From Streptomyces sp. NBC_01294 (GTDB taxonomy: Bacteria; Actinomycetota; Actinomycetes; Streptomycetales; Streptomycetaceae): a stretch of 64,000 nt of DNA. This document shows, piece by piece, positions 1 through 11,207 of the stretch. The stretch spans positions 2,545,001-2,609,000 of the forward strand of contig NZ_CP108423.1 of NCBI RefSeq assembly GCF_035917235.1, in the 5' to 3' direction. Under the pieces are notes generated by a model. The model did no database searches. It was not told the origin of the DNA and saw only the letters and a list, made by a program, of their open reading frames with translations. Numbering within the stretch: position 1 is the first letter of the stretch; every line of letters begins with the position of its first letter. Both the position numbers and the translations under genes were made by a program.

Positions 1-84
1 CTGCCGCGCGGCCGCCTGCCGCAGCCGGGGGTCTTCGGCGCGCAGGTGTGCGCCGATCCGTTCGTGCAGTGCCTCCGAGTCCAT
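1..84 (-). CDS. 5' end of an unidentified gene (truncated by window edge)
   Basis: Reading the minus strand, an ATG at 84 follows a GAGGG Shine-Dalgarno-like sequence about ten bases upstream and opens a frame that runs off the left edge. The 28 visible residues begin MDSEALHERIGAHLRAED and look like ordinary charged, helical protein. In Streptomyces a glycogen phosphorylase gene often lies near glgE, but this N-terminus does not resemble that family, so I do not assign it. It is transcribed divergently from the glgE operon. Confidence 0.5.
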   Translation of the reverse strand, partial: MDSEALHERIGAHLRAEDPRLRQAAARQ

Positions 85-476
85 GGGGCATTGTCCCTCG
101 TACGGATGAAGCGGAAGACCGCCCACCGGACCGCGCACCGGACCCCCGGAACACCGGTCGCTCCCGCCCCTCGGGAGGACGGGCCACCATCTCCCGAAGG
201 GGCCTCCCCGACGGTCCGGGAGGGGCCCGCGGGGCCGGTGGGACAGGTGGTGTGCGCCCCTACGTCACCTAGTTCCGGCCGACTTGACGGAGCCCCGCCG
301 GATGTCGACCCGGGGCTTGGTATTGCCCGTGCGACTACGTACGAGTAGTTAACCGAGTGCGCGGATTGGGCGGGGTGAGAGTGGGAAGGGCTCCCCGGGT
401 ACACGTCGTACACGCACGAGGCGCCCGCCCACAAACCCTCTCCCCGCCACCCGAGTGAACGCGGACAGGAGCGGCC
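85..476. other. Divergent intergenic region upstream of the glgE operon
   Basis: This stretch contains no convincing gene. It should hold the promoters for the leftward gene and for the glgE operon. The only structure I see is a short inverted repeat, ACTAC (334-338) and GTAGT (345-349), around the self-complementary core CGTACG. It could be an operator but is too short to be sure. GC-rich partial self-complementarity around 200-232 is weak. Confidence 0.5.
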
Positions 477-605
477 ATGCCCGCAGCCCAGCCGTCCCGT
501 GAGCGGCTAGAAACAGAGCGAACAGAGCGTGCACTACCAGTCGTGACTCCGACTGGCCTGTTGTCACCGAGCCCTGCGAACTGCCCCCAGGTGATCCCAT
601 CATGA
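477..605 (+). CDS. 42-codon leader ORF overlapping the glgE start
   Basis: An ATG at 477 lies six bases after a strong AGGAG Shine-Dalgarno sequence and opens a 42-residue frame. Its TGA stop (603-605) overlaps the glgE ATG (602-604) as ATGA. The peptide begins [17 protein letters not shown] and has no recognised domain. As I recall, S. coelicolor GlgE begins MPA with roughly 16 extra residues before the conserved GRIPV segment. The ORF could therefore be a translationally coupled leader peptide or a former N-terminal extension now out of frame with glgE. No in-frame start upstream of 602 could extend glgE itself, because its frame has a TGA at 500-502. Confidence 0.45.
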   Translation: MPAAQPSRERLETERTERALPVVTPTGLLSPSPANCPQVIPS

Positions 606-2592
606 TCGGTCGCATTCCCGTGCTGGACGTCCGCCCCGCCGTCGACTGCGGCGCCAGACCCGCAAAGGCGGTCGTCGACGAGGTCTTCGAGATCTCCGCC
701 ACCGTGTTCCGCGAAGGACACGACGCCGTCGCCGCGCACATCGTGCTGCGCGATCCGAGCGGGCGGCTGCGGCCACCCGTACCGCTGTGCGAACTCGCCC
801 CCGGCACCGACCGGTGGGGGGCCCGGATCTCCGCCGAGGTAGAGGGGAGGTGGACGTACACGGTCGAGGCGTGGAGCGACCCGGTGGCCACCTGGCGCGC
901 CCATGCCGCGATCAAGATCCCCGCGGGGATCGACACCGGGCTCATGCTGCTGGAGGGCGCGGAGCTCTACGAGCGGGCCGGGGCCCGGATCCCGAAGCGC
1001 GACGGCCGGGAGGCCGTGCTGGCCGCCGCCGAGGTCATGCGGGACGAGGACCGGCCGGCCGCCGAACGGTACGCGGCCGCCCTCGCCCCCGCCGTGGACG
1101 CGGCGCTCGCCCGGCGCCCGTACCGGGAGCTGGTGACCGCCTCCAAGGCGCTGCCCCTGCTCGTCGAGCGCAAGCGGGCGCTCTTCGGCTCCTGGTACGA
1201 GCTGTTCCCGCGCTCCGAGGGAGCGGTGCTGGAGCCGGGCGAGGCTCCTGTCAGCGGGACCTTCCGGACCGCCGCGGAGCGGCTGCCGGCGATCGCCGCG
1301 ATGGGCTTCGACGTGGTCTACCTGCCGCCGATCCACCCGATCGGGAGCACGTACCGCAAGGGTCCGAACAACACCCTGTCCGCGGGGAGTTGGGATCCGG
1401 GGGTGCCGTGGGCCATCGGCTCCACCGAGGGCGGCCACGATGCCGTCCACCCCGAACTGGGCACCATCGAGGACTTCGACGCGTTCGTCGCGCGCGCCCG
1501 CGAGCTGCGCTTGGAGATCGCGCTGGACTTCGCCCTCCAGTGCTCCCCGGACCACCCCTGGGTGGAGAAGCACCCGGAGTGGTTCCGCCACCGGGCCGAC
1601 GGGACGATCGCGTACGCCGAGAACCCGCCGAAGAAGTACCAGGACATCTATCCGATCCACTTCGACACCGACATGGCCGGCATCGTCGAGGAGACGTGCC
1701 GGATCCTGCGGTACTGGATGGACCACGGCGTCCGGATCTTCCGCGTCGACAATCCGCACACCAAGCCGGTCGTCTTCTGGCAGAAGGTGATCGCGGACAT
1801 CAACAAGTCCGACCCCGACGTGATCTTCCTGGCGGAGGCCTTCACCCGCCCCGCGATGATGCGCGCGCTCGCCGCCGTCGGCTTCCAGCAGTCGTACACG
1901 TACTTCACCTGGCGCAACACCAAGGCCGAGCTGACCGAGTACCTGACCGAGCTCTCGGCCACCCCGTCCGCGTCCGTGATGCGGCCGAACTTCTTCGTCA
2001 ACACCCCGGACATCCTCCACGAGTACCTGCAGCAGGGCGGCCGTCCGGCCTTCGAGGTCCGGGCCGTCCTCGCCGCCACCCTCTCGCCCGCCTGGGGGAT
2101 CTACTCCGGCTACGAGCTGTGCGAGAACACCCCGGTGCGGGAGGGCAGCGAGGAGTACCTGAACTCCGAGAAGTACGAGTTCCGGCCCCGCGACTGGGCC
2201 GCCGCCGACCGCGCGGGCACCACCATCGCCCCGCTGATCACCGCCCTGAACCGGCTGCGCCGCCGCAACCCCGCGCTCCAGCAGCTGCGCGACATCCACT
2301 TCCACTCGACCGACAACGAACAGGTGATCGCCTATTCGAAGCACGCGGGCGCCAACTCCGTACTGGTGGTCGTCAACCTCGATCCGCACCACACCCAGGA
2401 GGCGACGGTCTCGTTGGACATGCCGGTACTCGGCCTCGACTGGCACGGGTCCCTCGCGGTGCGCGACGAGCTCACCGGCGAGACCTATCACTGGGGCAGG
2501 GCGAACTACGTGCGCCTAGAGCCGGGCCGAACGCCCGCGCACGTACTGGCCGCTCTGCGACCGTCCCCGCCCACCGGAGGGTCACCCACCAC

Positions 2593-2596
<4 letters not shown>
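602..2596 (+). CDS. glgE: Alpha-1,4-glucan:maltose-1-phosphate maltosyltransferase GlgE
   Basis: GlgE is a GH13_3 enzyme that transfers maltose from alpha-maltose 1-phosphate to the non-reducing end of an alpha-1,4-glucan. It is the polymerising step of the trehalose-to-glucan pathway. The 664-residue product matches my memory of the S. coelicolor enzyme closely, including the terminal GGSPTT. The expected catalytic residues are visible: nucleophile D383 in [10 protein letters not shown], acid/base E412 in FLAEAF and D470 in NTPDIL. The N-terminal ~100 residues form a beta-sandwich domain followed by a helical insert before the barrel. The ATG at 602 has an AGGTG ribosome site about eight bases upstream, and no alternative upstream start exists. 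The stop overlaps the treS start, implying a coupled operon. Confidence 0.97.
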
Positions 2597-4311
<1,715 letters not shown>

Positions 4312-4466
4312 CGGGCCCAGTACGGGGCGGGCAGCTCGAATGGGTCAATCGCCCGCCCCTGTACGGATCATCCTGACCCGACACTCGCACATGCCGGATA
4401 AGCAACTGCCGCGCATCCGGGACACTCTGCGCATTCTGTGACGGCCCGGGGAAAGGACGCGACGCC

Positions 4467-5924
4467 ATGTCGGAGGCTGCATCCGCCCGGAGCCGGCTGA
4501 CGGCCGACCGGGCCGCCGGGATCGCCCCGCTGGAACCGATGCTGAGGGCCTGGCTGCCCGCACAGCGCTGGTTCGCGGGCAAGGGCCGCACCATCAGCAG
4601 GCTCAGGACCGTCTCGGCGGCCGAGCTGCTGCCGCCGGGCTCCACCCCGGGACTGCTGCACCTGCTCCTCGACGTCGACGGGGACTGCTACCAACTGCTT
4701 CTGGGCATCCGACCGTCCCTGCCGCCCGCGCTCGCGCCGACCCTGATCGGCCACGCCGAGGACGGCCCGTACGCCGGCCGGGCGGTCTACGAGGCGCTGG
4801 GCGATCCCCGGCTCGCGGCGATGCTGCTGGAGCGGCTGCGCTCCCCCGGCGTGCTCGGCCCGCTGCGCTTCGACCGGGATCCGGCCACGCCGATCCCGGC
4901 GGGACTCGCGCCGCGGCCACTGTCCGGGGAGCAGACGAACTCCTCGCTGATCTACGGAGATTCGTTCATCCTGAAGGTGTTCCGCCGGGTCGGACCCGGG
5001 GTCAACCCCGACCTGGAACTGCCCCGGGCCCTGGCCGCCGCCGGCTGCACCCGCGTCCCGGCGCCGGTCGCCTGGTACGAGGCGGAGCCGCCCGGGAGCG
5101 AACCGCTGACCCTGGGCGTGCTCCAGCCGTACCTGCGCGGCTCTGACGACGGCTGGCAGCTCGCGCTGCGCCGGCTCGGCGCCGGGGCCGACTTCACCGC
5201 CGAGGCGCACGCGCTCGGCCGGGCCACCGCCGAGGTGCACAGCGCGCTCGCCGCGGCGCTGCCCACGGTGGCGCTCGGCCCGGAGCAGACCGCCCGGCTG
5301 GCCGCCGGGATGACCGCGCGGCTGGCCGCCACCGCCCGGGAGGTGCCCGCGCTGCGGCCCTACGAGGCGGGGCTGCGGGGGGCCTTCGACGCCCTGGCGG
5401 CGTCCCGCGGGGCGGGGGTGCCCGCCCAGCGGATCCACGGGGACCTCCATCTGGGTCAGACCCTGCGCACCCTCGACGGCGGCTGGTCGTTGATCGACTT
5501 CGAGGGCGAGCCGGCCCGTCCGCTGGCCGACCGGCGCCGTCCCGAACCGGCGGTGCGCGACATCGCCGGGATACTGCGCTCCTTCGACTACGCCGCCCGC
5601 TCGCACCGGCCGTTCGCCCCCGCCTGGGCGGACGACTGCCGGGCCGCCTTCTGCGAGGGCTACGCCCGCACCACGGGCCGGGACCCGCGCGAGGACCCCG
5701 TGCTGCTGCGCGCGTACGAGACCGACAAGGCGGTGTACGAGGCCCGTTACGAGTCCCGGCACCGCCCCGACTGGCTGCACGTCCCGATGGCCGCGATCCG
5801 GCGGCTCTCGGAGCCCGCACGACCCGCCCACCGCATGCCGCCCACCCCGCCCGCCCCCGGCTCCATCGCACCGCACCCGCTCCCCCACCCCCACCCGAAG
5901 CCCCCGAGGAGGCCGCTCGCGTGA
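4467..5924 (+). CDS. pep2: Maltokinase (maltose 1-phosphate synthesis)
   Basis: This 485-residue protein is the maltokinase (Mak/Pep2) that phosphorylates maltose with ATP to give maltose 1-phosphate for GlgE. It has an aminoglycoside-phosphotransferase-like kinase fold. An N-terminal cap contains [11 protein letters not shown], the Brenner-type catalytic motif HGDLHLGQT starts at H324 with catalytic D326, and the metal-binding IDFEGEP carries D344. The segment [20 protein letters not shown] is the nucleotide-binding hairpin with its lysine. The C-terminus is an unusual 25-residue proline/histidine-rich tail that overlaps the coupled glgB start. A GAAAGGA ribosome site precedes the ATG. Confidence 0.94.
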   Translation: MSEAASARSRLTADRAAGIAPLEPMLRAWLPAQRWFAGKGRTISRLRTVSAAELLPPGSTPGLLHLLLDVDGDCYQLLLGIRPSLPPALAPTLIGHAEDGPYAGRAVYEALGDPRLAAMLLERLRSPGVLGPLRFDRDPATPIPAGLAPRPLSGEQTNSSLIYGDSFILKVFRRVGPGVNPDLELPRALAAAGCTRVPAPVAWYEAEPPGSEPLTLGVLQPYLRGSDDGWQLALRRLGAGADFTAEAHALGRATAEVHSALAAALPTVALGPEQTARLAAGMTARLAATAREVPALRPYEAGLRGAFDALAASRGAGVPAQRIHGDLHLGQTLRTLDGGWSLIDFEGEPARPLADRRRPEPAVRDIAGILRSFDYAARSHRPFAPAWADDCRAAFCEGYARTTGRDPREDPVLLRAYETDKAVYEARYESRHRPDWLHVPMAAIRRLSEPARPAHRMPPTPPAPGSIAPHPLPHPHPKPPRRPLA

Positions 5925-8209
5925 GCGCCGCACGACAGCCGTCACCGACCGTCCGCGACGAAGCCGCACCCGCCCCGGCGGCGGCGAAGAAGGCCCGCGC
6001 GCCGCGGGCCCGCCGCGCCGCCCCCGAGCGCGGGGTCCGCCCGGCCCCCGCGCTCGGCGGTGACGAACGGGCCCGGCTGCTGGAGGGCCGCCACCACGAT
6101 CCGCACGCGGTCCTGGGCGCCCGTGCCCAGCGGGGCGGGGTGGCCTTCCGCGTGCTGCGCCCGTACGCCAAGGCGGTCACCATCGTCGCCAAGGGGCTGC
6201 GGGCCGAGCTCCACGACGACGGCGACGGGCTGTTCTCCGGGCTGCTGCCGCTGACCGGGGTGCCGGAGTACCGGCTGCTGGTGACGTACGACAGCGACGA
6301 GGTGGAGATCCACGACCCGTACCGGTTCCTGCCGGCGCTCGGCGAGCTGGACCTGCACCTGATCGGCGAGGGCCGCCACGAGCAGCTGTGGACGGCGCTC
6401 GGCGCCCAGCCGATGGAGCACCAGGGCGTGGCCGGCACCCGGTTCACGGTATGGGCGCCGAACGCCCAGGGGGTCCGGGTCACCGGGGACTTCTCGTACT
6501 GGGACTCCGTCGCCTACCCCATGCGCTCGCTCGGTGCGACGGGCGTGTGGGAGCTGTTCCTGCCCGGCGTGGCCGAGGGCACGCTGTACAAGTACGACAT
6601 CACGCGCCCGGACGGCAGTCACACCCTGCGGGCCGACCCGATGGCACGGTCCGCGGAGGTCCCCCCGGCGAACGCGTCGGTGGTCACCTCCTCCCGGTAC
6701 GAGTGGCAGGACGGGGGGTGGATGGCGGAGCGCGGCAGCCGGCCGCCGCACCAGGCGCCCTTCTCGGTGTACGAACTGCACCTGGCGTCGTGGCGGCCCG
6801 GGCTGTCCTACCGGCAGCTCGCCGAGCAGCTCCCCGCGTACGTCAGGGAGCTGGGCTTCACGCACGTGGAGATGATGCCGGTCGCCGAGCACCCCTTCGG
6901 CGGCTCCTGGGGCTACCAGGTCACCGGTTTCTACGCGCCGACCTCGCGGATGGGCACCCCGGACGACTTCCGCTTCCTGGTGGACTCGCTGCACCGGGCC
7001 GGGATCGGGGTGATCGTCGACTGGGTGCCCGCGCACTTCCCGCGCGACGAGTGGGCGCTCGCGGAGTTCGACGGACGGCCGCTGTACGAGCACCAGGACC
7101 CGCGCCGGGCCGCGCACCCGGACTGGGGGACGCTGGAGTTCGACTACGGCCGCAAGGAGGTCCGCAACTTCCTCGTCGCCAACGCCGTGTACTGGTGCGA
7201 GGAGTTCCACGTGGACGGGCTGCGCGTGGACGCGGTGGCCTCGATGCTCTACCTCGACTACTCGCGCGGCGAGGGCGAGTGGTCGCCCAACGAGCACGGC
7301 GGCCGGGAGAACCTGGACGCGGTGGCGTTCCTCCAGGAGATGAACGCGACCGTCTACCGGCGCTGCCCGGGTGTGGTGACCATCGCGGAGGAGTCCACGG
7401 CCTGGACGGGCGTGACCCGGCCGACGGACTCCGGCGGGCTCGGCTTCGGCCTGAAGTGGAACATGGGCTGGATGCACGACACCCTGCGCTACATGTCGAA
7501 GGAGCCGGTGCACCGCAAGTACCACCACCACGACATGACCTTCGGGATGATCTACGCCTTCAGCGAGAACTACGTGCTGCCGATCTCGCACGACGAGGTG
7601 GTGCACGGCAAGCGATCGCTGGTGTCGAAGATGCCCGGGGACGACTGGTGGCAGAAGCGGGCCGCGCACCGGGCGTACCTCGGCTTCATGTGGGCCCACC
7701 CGGGCAAGCAACTGCTGTTCATGGGGCAGGAGTTCGCCCAGGGGTCGGAGTGGTCGGAGACCTACGGGCCGGACTGGTGGCTGCTGGACTCCTCGTATCC
7801 GGCGGCCGGCGACCACCAGGGCGTGCGCACCCTCGTGCGCGACCTGAACCGTACCTACACGGCGGCGCCCGCCCTGTGGGAGCGGGACACCGTGCCGGAG
7901 GGCTTCGCCTGGGTGGAGGCGGACGCCGCCGAGGACAACGTCTTTGCCTTCCTGCGGTACGCGCAGGACGGCTCGCAGCTCCTGGCGGTGTCGAACTTCT
8001 CGCCCGTGGTCCGGCACGGCTACCGGGTCGGGGTGCCGGAGGAGGTGCCGCTGTGGCGGGAGGTGCTCAACACCGACCTGGAGGCCTACGGCGGCAGCGG
8101 CATCCACCACACGCAGCCGCTGCGGCCGGAGCCGGAGCCGGCGCAGGGCCGCCCGGCGAGCCTGCGCATGACCCTCCCGCCCCTGGCGACGGTCTGGTTC
8201 AGGCCTTAG
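5921..8209 (+). CDS. glgB: 1,4-alpha-glucan branching enzyme GlgB
   Basis: GlgB introduces alpha-1,6 branches into the linear glucan made by GlgE. The GTG start at 5921 overlaps the pep2 stop (GTGA). The 762-residue protein has a ~45-residue Ala/Pro/Arg-rich basic extension, an N1 and CBM48 module to about residue 260, then the GH13_9 barrel. Catalytic residues are D437 in [12 protein letters not shown]490 in TIAEESTAW and D558 in [10 protein letters not shown]. The C-terminal all-beta domain is complete. Its TAG stop lies inside the 3' end of the convergent thioredoxin gene, with 11 bp of overlap. It is the last gene of the glgE-treS-pep2-glgB operon. Confidence 0.97.
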   Translation: MSAARQPSPTVRDEAAPAPAAAKKARAPRARRAAPERGVRPAPALGGDERARLLEGRHHDPHAVLGARAQRGGVAFRVLRPYAKAVTIVAKGLRAELHDDGDGLFSGLLPLTGVPEYRLLVTYDSDEVEIHDPYRFLPALGELDLHLIGEGRHEQLWTALGAQPMEHQGVAGTRFTVWAPNAQGVRVTGDFSYWDSVAYPMRSLGATGVWELFLPGVAEGTLYKYDITRPDGSHTLRADPMARSAEVPPANASVVTSSRYEWQDGGWMAERGSRPPHQAPFSVYELHLASWRPGLSYRQLAEQLPAYVRELGFTHVEMMPVAEHPFGGSWGYQVTGFYAPTSRMGTPDDFRFLVDSLHRAGIGVIVDWVPAHFPRDEWALAEFDGRPLYEHQDPRRAAHPDWGTLEFDYGRKEVRNFLVANAVYWCEEFHVDGLRVDAVASMLYLDYSRGEGEWSPNEHGGRENLDAVAFLQEMNATVYRRCPGVVTIAEESTAWTGVTRPTDSGGLGFGLKWNMGWMHDTLRYMSKEPVHRKYHHHDMTFGMIYAFSENYVLPISHDEVVHGKRSLVSKMPGDDWWQKRAAHRAYLGFMWAHPGKQLLFMGQEFAQGSEWSETYGPDWWLLDSSYPAAGDHQGVRTLVRDLNRTYTAAPALWERDTVPEGFAWVEADAAEDNVFAFLRYAQDGSQLLAVSNFSPVVRHGYRVGVPEEVPLWREVLNTDLEAYGGSGIHHTQPLRPEPEPAQGRPASLRMTLPPLATVWFRP

Positions 8210-8549
8210 GGGCGCCTGCGAGCTCCTCCTCCAGCTCCTGGAGGAGCCTGCGCTTGGCCCGGGCCCCGATCATCTGCTTCACGGGCTCGCCGTCGCGGAA
8301 GACGAGCAGGGTCGGCATGGACAGCACCCCGTACCGCGAGACGGAATCGGGGTTGCTGTCCGCGTCGATCTGCACGACCTTGAGCCGGTCGGCCTCCTCG
8401 GTGGCGATCGCGGACAGGACGGGCGCGATCTGGCGGCAGGGGCCGCACCAGTCCGCCGTGAACTCCACGAGGACGGGCCGCCCCCGCTCCCCGAGCACCT
8501 CGGCCTCGAAATCCGCGTCGGTCACCTGCGCCACACCGTCGGCCTTCAT
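8199..8549 (-). CDS. trxA: Thioredoxin
   Basis: A 116-residue cytoplasmic thioredoxin, a protein disulfide reductase recycled by thioredoxin reductase. The active site WCGPC lies at residues 34-38, the cis-proline is P79 in SMPTLL, and the length is normal for a single thioredoxin fold. The C-terminus is unusually rich in basic then acidic residues ([14 protein letters not shown]). It lies 13 bp downstream of a MerR-family gene on the same strand, so the two are probably cotranscribed and thiol-stress controlled. Its stop codon overlaps the end of glgB on the opposite strand. The gene symbol is generic because Streptomyces carry several paralogues. Confidence 0.93.
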   Translation of the reverse strand: MKADGVAQVTDADFEAEVLGERGRPVLVEFTADWCGPCRQIAPVLSAIATEEADRLKVVQIDADSNPDSVSRYGVLSMPTLLVFRDGEPVKQMIGARAKRRLLQELEEELAGAPKA

Positions 8550-8562
8550 GTCCCCATCCCTC

Positions 8563-8955
8563 TCATCCGGTCATCTCGCATCTGGGCGCGGCCGCCTCGC
8601 CGGCCGCCGCTTCCGCATCGGCCAGCTGCCGCGCGACCTGCTCGCGCACGTCGGCCAGCTGGCCGATCAGGCCGTCCAGCTCGGCGAGCTTGCGCCGGTA
8701 CACGGCGAGGGAGGCGGGGCAGGAGTCCCCGGCCGGGTGGCCGGCCCGCAGGCAGTCCACGAAGGGGCGGGTCTCCTCCAGCTCGAAGCCGAAGTCCTGC
8801 AGCATGCGGATCTGGCTCAGCAGCCGCAGGTCGTCCTCGTCGTAGGTCCGGTATCCGTTGCCGGCCCGCCGCGCGGGCAGCAGCCCGCGCGACTCGTAGT
8901 ACCTCAGCGTCCGGGTGCTGGTCCCGGCGCGTTCCGCCAGTTCGCCGATGCGCAT
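8563..8955 (-). CDS. MerR-family transcriptional regulator
   Basis: A 130-residue regulator with the canonical MerR start MRIGELAERAGTSTRTLRYYESRGLL (winged helix, residues 1-70) followed by a long dimerisation helix. Two cysteines in the C-terminal half, in VDCLRAGHPAGDSCPAS, and one near the end (APRCEMTG) could sense metals or redox state; the ligand is not evident. The gene starts a two-gene unit with thioredoxin. Immediately upstream is a perfect 9-bp inverted repeat of the size MerR proteins bind between stretched -35 and -10 elements, which suggests autoregulation. Confidence 0.9.
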   Translation of the reverse strand: MRIGELAERAGTSTRTLRYYESRGLLPARRAGNGYRTYDEDDLRLLSQIRMLQDFGFELEETRPFVDCLRAGHPAGDSCPASLAVYRRKLAELDGLIGQLADVREQVARQLADAEAAAGEAAAPRCEMTG

Positions 8956-8968
8956 GCCGCGACCGTAA

Positions 8969-8990
8969 GCCTTGACGCCGACGTCAAGGC
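8969..8990 (-). promoter_or_regulatory. Inverted-repeat operator of the merR-trx unit
   Basis: A perfect inverted repeat, GCCTTGACG (8969-8977) and CGTCAAGGC (8982-8990), with a four-base spacer, lies 14 bases upstream of the merR start codon. The half-sites contain a TTGACG -35-like hexamer in the minus-strand direction. This is the position and symmetry expected for a MerR-family operator. Binding by the adjacent regulator is inferred. Confidence 0.7.
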
Positions 8991-9218
8991 AAGAGCAAAG
9001 GTGTCCGGTTCAAGTTGTGTGAAGGGTGTGATGGCTCTTGCATCGGCGGGCTCTGGCTGGAACCGTACGCATCAAAGGATCTTCGAGCTCACCGATTACC
9101 GGACAGTCGCCGGGAAACCCGGCGAAACGCCTCTACTTCATAGGACGTTCCTACGAGGTATGGGCTTGTTTGTTTGGTCTGTAGGCGCCACAGCCTGGCC
9201 ACTTCTACGGTGTGCGGT

Positions 9219-9902
9219 GTGCACTCCAGCCCACCATTCAATGCCCCCGCCGCGCGTCGCCTGCGCGCGGCCCTGGGCATGGCTCCCGGTCATGTCGCCT
9301 ATGGCCTGCGCGCCCAGTACGGACTCGTCGTCGCGCCCGAGACCGTGATGGCCTGGGAGCGTGGCGAGATATCACCCTCTTCGGCCGAGCTCACGGCGCT
9401 CGCCGGGGTCCTGTGGTGTTCACCCGGGGAGCTGCTGGCCGAGCCGGTCACCCTGCGGGAGCACCGCATCGCCCGGGGCCTGGCCTCGGACGAGCTGGCC
9501 CGGCGGGTCGGCCTGGACACGAACTCGTACCAGAAGATGGAGGACACCGGACGCTGGAAGGGCAACGAGCGGCAGTCCGCCGCCCTGGCCACGGTTCTGG
9601 GTCTGACGCTGGCCCAGTTCGTGACGGCGACCGGCAAGCACGAGGAGCTGGCCGACCTGCTGCGCAGTGCGGTGACCACGCGCTGGCAGGCGTACGTGAA
9701 GCCGCTGAACAAGCTGCTGCCGATCCCCAAGCACCATCTGGAGGGCGTGCTGGAGCGGCTGCACGGGGACTACCAGTCGCGGATGGTGGCGACGCTCAGC
9801 TGGGGCGGCGGCCAGGGCGAGGCCGGCAGCGGGGACGCGGGCCGGGAGTTCCTCGTCGAGATCGTGGACCGGTTCTGGCAGCTCGCGGGCGGTGCCGCGT
9901 AG
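9219..9902 (+). CDS. XRE-type helix-turn-helix DNA-binding protein
   Basis: A predicted 227-residue regulator with two helix-turn-helix-like segments. The first, around residues 12-55, includes APETVMAWERGEISPS; the second, around 75-120, includes SDELARRVGLDTNSYQKMEDTGRWKG. They are followed by a helical C-terminal domain. I start it at the GTG at 9219 because the residues before it (including a TTG at 9174) look non-coding; a GTG at 9210 is an alternative. No Shine-Dalgarno sequence is visible, so the transcript may be leaderless. It converges on pfkA, with a weak hairpin between them. Function unknown. Confidence 0.75.
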   Translation: MHSSPPFNAPAARRLRAALGMAPGHVAYGLRAQYGLVVAPETVMAWERGEISPSSAELTALAGVLWCSPGELLAEPVTLREHRIARGLASDELARRVGLDTNSYQKMEDTGRWKGNERQSAALATVLGLTLAQFVTATGKHEELADLLRSAVTTRWQAYVKPLNKLLPIPKHHLEGVLERLHGDYQSRMVATLSWGGGQGEAGSGDAGREFLVEIVDRFWQLAGGAA

Positions 9903-9929
9903 GAACCAGGGCCGTTCGGCGGGGAAATC

Positions 9930-9945
9930 CGGGACGAAGGTCCCG
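9930..9945. terminator. Weak hairpin between convergent XRE gene and pfkA
   Basis: CGGGAC and GTCCCG form a 6-bp stem with a GAAG loop in the 55-bp gap between two convergent genes. It could be a bidirectional terminator, but the stem is short and no T-tract follows. Confidence 0.35.
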
Positions 9946-9957
9946 CCCGGACACGGC

Positions 9958-10983
9958 CTAGAAGACCGATTCGGCCTCGTACATGCGCCCCTCGGGCACG
10001 GTCTTCAGCTCCATGGTCGCCGAGGCGAGCGGGGCCATCACGACGTCGGTGCCGCGCAGGGCGGTCATGTTGCCGAAGTCGCCCCGGTGGACGGCCTCGA
10101 CGGCGTGCCAGCCGAAGCGCGTCGCGAGCACGCGGTCGTACGCGGTGGGCACACCGCCGCGCTGGACGTGGCCGAGGATGACCGGGCGGGCCTCCTTGCC
10201 CAGGCGGTGCTCCAGCTCGATCGCGAGGCGGTTTCCGATGCCGGCGAAGCGCTCGTGACCGTACGCGTCGATCGCGCCCTTCTCGTACGGCATGGAACCC
10301 TCCGCCGGGTGCGCGCCCTCGGCGACACAGATCACGGCGAACTTCTTCCCGCGGGCGAAGCGTTCCTCCACCATCTTCACCAGCGCGTCCACCTCGAAGG
10401 GGCGTTCCGGCAGGAGGATCCCGTGGGCGCCGCCGGCCATGCCCGACTCCAGGGCGATCCAGCCCGCGTGGCGGCCCATGACCTCGACGACCATCACGCG
10501 CTGGTGCGATTCGGCGGTGGTCTTGAGGCGGTCGATGGCCTCGGTGGCGACCATGACGGCGGTGTCGAAGCCGAAGGTGCGGTCGGTGCAGGAGATGTCG
10601 TTGTCGATGGTCTTCGGGACGCCGACGACCGGCATCCCGGCGTCCGACAGCATCCGGGAGGCGGTCAGCGTGCCCTCGCCGCCGATCGGGATGAGGGCGT
10701 CGATGCCGTAGCGCTTCGCCAGTTCCTGCGCGTTCTCGGCGGCTTCGTGGAGACGGGCGCGCTCCATGCGCGCCGAGCCGAGGATCGTGCCGCCGCGGGC
10801 GAGGATGCCGCTGACGGCATTGATGTCGAGGGACCGGAAATTGCCGTCGAGGAGGCCCTTGAAACCGTCCTCGAAACCGATGACCTCGTCGCCGTGCCCG
10901 ACCAGGGCACGGTGTACGACCGACCGGATGACAGCGTTGAGGCCCGGACAGTCGCCGCCTGCGGTGAGAACTCCGATACGCAT
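9958..10983 (-). CDS. pfkA: 6-phosphofructokinase
   Basis: This enzyme phosphorylates fructose 6-phosphate to fructose 1,6-bisphosphate, the committing step of glycolysis. The 341-residue product shows the nucleotide loop GGDCPGLN near residue 9, GGEGT at 101-105 and PKTIDND at 123-129. Glycine at position 104 is the mark of ATP-dependent enzymes, while lysine at 124 is the residue found in pyrophosphate-dependent relatives. This mixed signature is known in actinobacterial ATP-PFKs. I start at ATG 10983, preceded by AGGAG, rather than at a further-upstream in-frame ATG. It is divergent from pta-ackA across about 220 bp. Confidence 0.96.
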   Translation of the reverse strand: MRIGVLTAGGDCPGLNAVIRSVVHRALVGHGDEVIGFEDGFKGLLDGNFRSLDINAVSGILARGGTILGSARMERARLHEAAENAQELAKRYGIDALIPIGGEGTLTASRMLSDAGMPVVGVPKTIDNDISCTDRTFGFDTAVMVATEAIDRLKTTAESHQRVMVVEVMGRHAGWIALESGMAGGAHGILLPERPFEVDALVKMVEERFARGKKFAVICVAEGAHPAEGSMPYEKGAIDAYGHERFAGIGNRLAIELEHRLGKEARPVILGHVQRGGVPTAYDRVLATRFGWHAVEAVHRGDFGNMTALRGTDVVMAPLASATMELKTVPEGRMYEAESVF

Positions 10984-11207
10984 CGTGCTGTGTCTCCTGC
11001 CGTACATATGAAGGGCGTAATGATGAAGCCTGTCCGATTGTTCCACGGGCCGGGGGTGTCGCGCGTTTTGTGCTGCTCCGCCCCACAGGCCTTTCGGCCC
11101 TCCCGGTCAGGCCTTTTCCCGGGGGGCGTCCTAGCTACTGACAGAGGTATTGTCAAGAGGTCAAGCCAGATCAAAAAGACATCCACGGCATGGGACGGAG
11201 AGCGGGC

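Noticed and set aside
1..84. Glycogen phosphorylase as the identity of the left-edge gene
   Set aside because: The visible N-terminus does not resemble the glycogen phosphorylase start; only the neighbourhood suggested it.
335..2491. Long minus-strand open frame of 718 codons opposite glgE
   Set aside because: It is the complement of a well-identified gene in GC-rich DNA, is rich in Arg/Gly/Val with no domain, and has no ribosome site.
787..2592. Possible N-terminal extension of TreS reading through glgE in another frame
   Set aside because: The sequence before 2593 is Arg/Gly-rich shadow; TreS homologues start near the ATG at 2593.
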